In this document: in pieces, positions 7,666-10,239 of the stretch
Position numbering within the stretch: the first letter of the stretch is position 1
Layout of the letters: each line of letters opens with the position of its first letter
Origin: Alphaproteobacteria bacterium
GTDB lineage: Bacteria; Pseudomonadota; Alphaproteobacteria; Sphingomonadales; Sphingomonadaceae
NCBI GenBank assembly: GCA_028869975.1
Contig: JAGWQR010000343.1
Coordinates: forward strand, 1-10,239
Reading direction: 5' to 3'
Length of the DNA: 10,239 bases
The notes under the pieces: model-generated
What the model saw: only the letters and a program-made list of their open reading frames with translations
The model's database searches: none
What the model was told of the DNA's origin: nothing
Made by a program: the position numbers and the translations under genes

Positions 7666-9516
7666 ATGGCGTTTGGCTGGCAAATCTGGCGGATCATTGT
7701 CGCAATCAAGGACTTCATGGTGCTGGTGGCGCTGTTGTTGTTCTTCGCCCTGATTTACGCTGGGCTGTCCGCCAGCGGCAATGTCGGTGGCGTGCACCCG
7801 GGCGCGTTGCTGCTGAAACTCGATGGCCGGATTGTCGAGCAAACTACGGCCCCCGATCTCACGCAGAGCCTTGCAGGAGATGAGGACGGGCAGGATATCC
7901 AGTTGCGTGATCTGGTGCGTGCGCTCGATGCCGCCGCCAGTGACAGCCGGGTCAAGGCGGTCGTGCTCGATCTGTCGGGTTTCCAGGGGGGTGGGCAGGT
8001 TGCACTGGAGCGGGTGGGTGCCGCGCTGGATGGCGTGCGCAATGCCAAAAAGCCCGTGTTCGCCTATTCCGGTGGCTATGATGACGCCGCCTATCTGCTC
8101 GCCGCCCATGCCAGCGAAATCTGGCTTGATCCGATGGGGTTTGCGGTGTTTGCCGGGCCGGGCGGCCAGCATCTGTATTATAAGGGCCTGATCGACAAGC
8201 TTGGCGCCAATGTGCATGTTTACCGGGTCGGCAAATATAAGTCTTTTGTCGAACCCTATACCCGCACCAATGCCTCGCCCGAAGCCAAGGAAGCCAATCG
8301 CGTGCTGCTCACCGCGCTTTATAATGACTGGGTGGACAATGTGTACGTGGCGCATCCAAACCAGCGACTGAAAGAATATCTCACGCACCCGCAAGCGCCC
8401 GATGGCGATCTGGCCGGATATGCGCGCAAAATGGGCGTCGTTGACCGGCTGGGCGATCCCTATGCCTTTGGCGCGCGGGTCGCGTCGCTGGCGGGCAATG
8501 ATGACGATGGCGTTGCCTCGCATTATGCGGCGATTCGCATGGCTGATCTGCTTGCCGCCAATCCGGCGGAACACCAGGGCGCGCCGATTGCGGTGGTGAC
8601 GGTGGCGGGCGATATTATTGATGGCAAATCTGTGGGCGATTCTGCGGGCGGTGACACGATCGCACACCAGATCGAGCGGGTGGTTGCCGATAAAAGCGTC
8701 AGGGCGCTCGTGCTGCGGGTCGATTCACCGGGCGGGTCGGTGGCTGCCTCCGAAAAAATCCGCCTCGCTCTGATGCAGGCCAAGGCCCGTCATATGCCGA
8801 TTATTGCCTCGATGGGCTCGGTCGCGGCGTCGGGTGGCTACTGGATTACGACGGCGGCGGATACAGTGCTCGCAGAACCGGCCACAATCACCGGATCAAT
8901 CGGCGTATTCGGCATCATCCCGACTTTTGAGAAAAGCCTGGCCAAACTGGGAATCACGCATGACGGTTTGGCTGCGACAGCGCTCTCCGGGCAGCCGGAC
9001 ATTTTTTCGGGTACGACGAAGGATATGGATACGCTGGTGCAGACCGAAATCAACGCAATCTACAAACGCTTTGTAATGCTGGTCAGCCAGTCACGTCATC
9101 TGCCGGTCGCAACGGTCGAAGATAATGCACAAGGGCGTGTCTGGGCCGGAAGTGATGCGCTCAAGCTCAAGCTGGTCAATGGCATGGGTACACTCGATGA
9201 TGCCATTGCCGAGGCCGCGCGGCGCGCGGGACTGAACCCTGAAGCTGTGCACCCAGTATATATCGAGGACTCACCCGGTGTGCTGCAAACCCTGTCGGCA
9301 TGGTTCAACATTCCGCATACACATGCTAACACCGACCCTTTGACCAGGCTGGTCCGTATGCATACCGGGCAACTCGGACAGGCGCTGGCAGACGTGCAGA
9401 ACCTGATTGCGGCGCCGGTAGTACAGGTGCGCTGTCTGGATTGTCCGCTCACCCCGACCCGTCCACATACGCCGGGACAAACCTGGCAAACACTTCTCAG
9501 AGCCATCATGTCATGA
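7666..9516 (+). CDS. sppA: Signal peptide peptidase SppA, 67-kDa type (S49 serine protease)
   Basis: Membrane-anchored protease that degrades signal peptides left in the inner membrane after secretion. Length is 616 residues from ATG 7666 (621 from GTG 7651), close to E. coli SppA at 618. One N-terminal transmembrane anchor lies at about residues 17-34, with the body facing the periplasm. Two tandem S49 domains follow. The first supplies the catalytic lysine, Lys192 in VGKYKSFVEPY (E. coli Lys209). The second supplies the nucleophile, Ser389 in SVAASGGYW (E. coli Ser409). The oxyanion region LRVDSPGGSVAASE and the ITGSIGVFGIIP block are intact. Near the C-terminus CLDC resembles the CLTC close to the end of E. 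coli SppA. The gene is divergent from groESL, and its stop overlaps the next start as ATGA. I see no convincing promoter of its own. Confidence 0.96.
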   Translation: MAFGWQIWRIIVAIKDFMVLVALLLFFALIYAGLSASGNVGGVHPGALLLKLDGRIVEQTTAPDLTQSLAGDEDGQDIQLRDLVRALDAAASDSRVKAVVLDLSGFQGGGQVALERVGAALDGVRNAKKPVFAYSGGYDDAAYLLAAHASEIWLDPMGFAVFAGPGGQHLYYKGLIDKLGANVHVYRVGKYKSFVEPYTRTNASPEAKEANRVLLTALYNDWVDNVYVAHPNQRLKEYLTHPQAPDGDLAGYARKMGVVDRLGDPYAFGARVASLAGNDDDGVASHYAAIRMADLLAANPAEHQGAPIAVVTVAGDIIDGKSVGDSAGGDTIAHQIERVVADKSVRALVLRVDSPGGSVAASEKIRLALMQAKARHMPIIASMGSVAASGGYWITTAADTVLAEPATITGSIGVFGIIPTFEKSLAKLGITHDGLAATALSGQPDIFSGTTKDMDTLVQTEINAIYKRFVMLVSQSRHLPVATVEDNAQGRVWAGSDALKLKLVNGMGTLDDAIAEAARRAGLNPEAVHPVYIEDSPGVLQTLSAWFNIPHTHANTDPLTRLVRMHTGQLGQALADVQNLIAAPVVQVRCLDCPLTPTRPHTPGQTWQTLLRAIMS

Positions 9517-10070
9517 TCCAGATGCGTCCTGCGACACCTGCCGATGCTGCGGCGATTCTATCTATATATGCGCCATATGTCGTGGCGAGCGCGGTTTCAT
9601 TCGAGCTGGAGCCACCGACGCTGAAGGAAATGCGTGCCAGGATTTCAGGTGCCGCCGATCATTATCCCTGGATAGTCGCAGTTGATGGTGATAGTGGCGT
9701 AATTATGGGGTATGCGTATGCCACCCAGTTTCGTGCACGGCTGGCCTATCGCTATGCTGCAGAGACTTCAATATATATCGCGGGTAATTTTCAGGGGCAA
9801 GGCATTGGCCGCACACTTTATGCGGCGCTGCTCGGCACCATGCGTTCACAGCACTTCTCGCAGGCCATAGCTTCAATTACCCTGCCCAATGATTATTCGA
9901 TCAAGCTGCATGAGGCAGTCGGTTTCCGCCGTACGGGCGTTTATCGTGAAGTAGGCTATAAAAATGAACGCTGGCTTGACGTCGGAATCTGGCAGCGGGA
10001 TCTTGCGGAAAGGCTTATTCCGCCGCGCGATATTCTCGCGTTCAGCGCGGTGGGCATTGTACGCGCATGA
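9513..10070 (+). CDS. GNAT N-acetyltransferase, phosphinothricin/methionine-sulfoximine type
   Basis: Cytoplasmic acetyl-CoA-dependent N-acetyltransferase of 185 residues. The Pat/Bar/MnaT branch acetylates the amino group of phosphinothricin, methionine sulfoximine or related small amino acids; the true substrate here cannot be read from sequence. Family features are MRPATPADAAAILSIYAPYV at the N-terminus, then VSFELEPPTLKEMRARI, YAYATQFRARLAYRYAAETSIYI, and the acetyl-CoA pyrophosphate loop Q94-G-Q-G-I-G99, followed by GFRRTGVYREVGYKNERWLDVGIWQRDL near the end. The ATG at 9513 overlaps the sppA stop (ATGA), favouring it through translational coupling; Met4 at 9522 is an alternative. Its own stop overlaps the next gene in the same way. 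Such genes are common resistance or housekeeping detoxification genes in proteobacteria, so no acquired resistance is implied. Confidence 0.9.
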   Translation: MIQMRPATPADAAAILSIYAPYVVASAVSFELEPPTLKEMRARISGAADHYPWIVAVDGDSGVIMGYAYATQFRARLAYRYAAETSIYIAGNFQGQGIGRTLYAALLGTMRSQHFSQAIASITLPNDYSIKLHEAVGFRRTGVYREVGYKNERWLDVGIWQRDLAERLIPPRDILAFSAVGIVRA

Positions 10071-10239
10071 TGCAAAAGCCAGGACGCAAGCTCCTGCTGT
10101 CCATCCATGATGTGGGCCCGAAATTCGAGTATGAGGTCGAGCAGCTTGCTGCACTTTATGATGAACTGGTCGGACCGGACAGATTTGCGATGCTGGTGGT
10201 TCCCGATCATTGGGGCGAAGCACCGCTCAGCAGTGATCC
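10067..10239 (+). CDS. DUF2334 polysaccharide-deacetylase-like protein, N-terminal part only
   Basis: Only 57 full codons are in the window. The start LLLSIHDVGPKFEYEVEQL, then a DELVG linker and AMLVVPDHWGEAPL, matches my recollection of DUF2334 proteins, relatives of the NodB-type polysaccharide deacetylases. The His14-Asp15 pair in SIHD would be the first metal or catalytic element of that fold. The substrate is unknown; family members are usually annotated as putative polysaccharide deacetylases acting on cell-envelope glycans. The first ATG overlaps the acetyltransferase stop (ATGA), and a second ATG follows immediately, so the start is either 10067 or 10070. The frame is open to the right edge. 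It forms the third gene of a coupled cluster with sppA and the acetyltransferase. Confidence 0.8.
   Translation, partial: MMQKPGRKLLLSIHDVGPKFEYEVEQLAALYDELVGPDRFAMLVVPDHWGEAPLSSD

Noticed and set aside
7504..8667. A 387-codon minus-strand ORF opposite sppA
   Set aside because: It overlaps the catalytic regions of a clear SppA and crosses the groESL promoter and CIRCE. Its His/Arg/Ile-rich product is typical of antisense translation.

Overview
The window looks like chromosomal DNA from an alphaproteobacterium, most probably a sphingomonad (Sphingomonadales). The evidence is the close match of GroEL to sphingomonad GroEL from memory, including its Gly-Gly-Met tail, the HrcA/CIRCE-controlled groESL operon, the long two-domain SppA, and moderately GC-rich codon use. 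The genus cannot be fixed from sequence reading alone. Most of the window is conserved housekeeping DNA. I found no insertion sequence, CRISPR array, tRNA or rRNA gene, phage gene or recognisable defence system.

Left part (minus strand, 3471 down to 1): a small unrecognised membrane protein gene, then pheS and pheT. pheS and pheT encode the two subunits of phenylalanyl-tRNA synthetase and overlap by 4 bp (ATGA). pheT runs off the left edge, so about the last 130 residues, including the anticodon-binding-fold domain, are missing. The membrane protein gene ends 32 bp before pheS and is probably co-transcribed with it.

Middle (plus strand, 3625-5403): an exported surface protein with a signal peptide, a CshA-NR2-like domain, two prealbumin-like domains each carrying a cysteine pair, and a final DUF11 domain. 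It is the least conserved and most unusual gene here. It is divergent from the pheST cluster and convergent with groEL. A hairpin at 5431-5456 lies between the two convergent genes and has the U-tract of a groEL terminator on the minus strand.

Right part: groES-groEL is transcribed on the minus strand from a recognisable promoter that abuts a near-perfect CIRCE operator, the HrcA heat-shock repressor site. The divergent plus-strand cluster is sppA (signal peptide peptidase), a GNAT acetyltransferase of the phosphinothricin/methionine-sulfoximine type, and the start of a DUF2334 polysaccharide-deacetylase-like gene that is cut by the right edge. These three genes are chained by ATGA stop/start overlaps, so they are very likely one translationally coupled operon.

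All gaps between genes are under 300 bp. The two longest are 3472-3624 (an AT-rich divergent promoter region) and 7460-7665 (groESL promoter, CIRCE and leader, plus the sppA upstream region).
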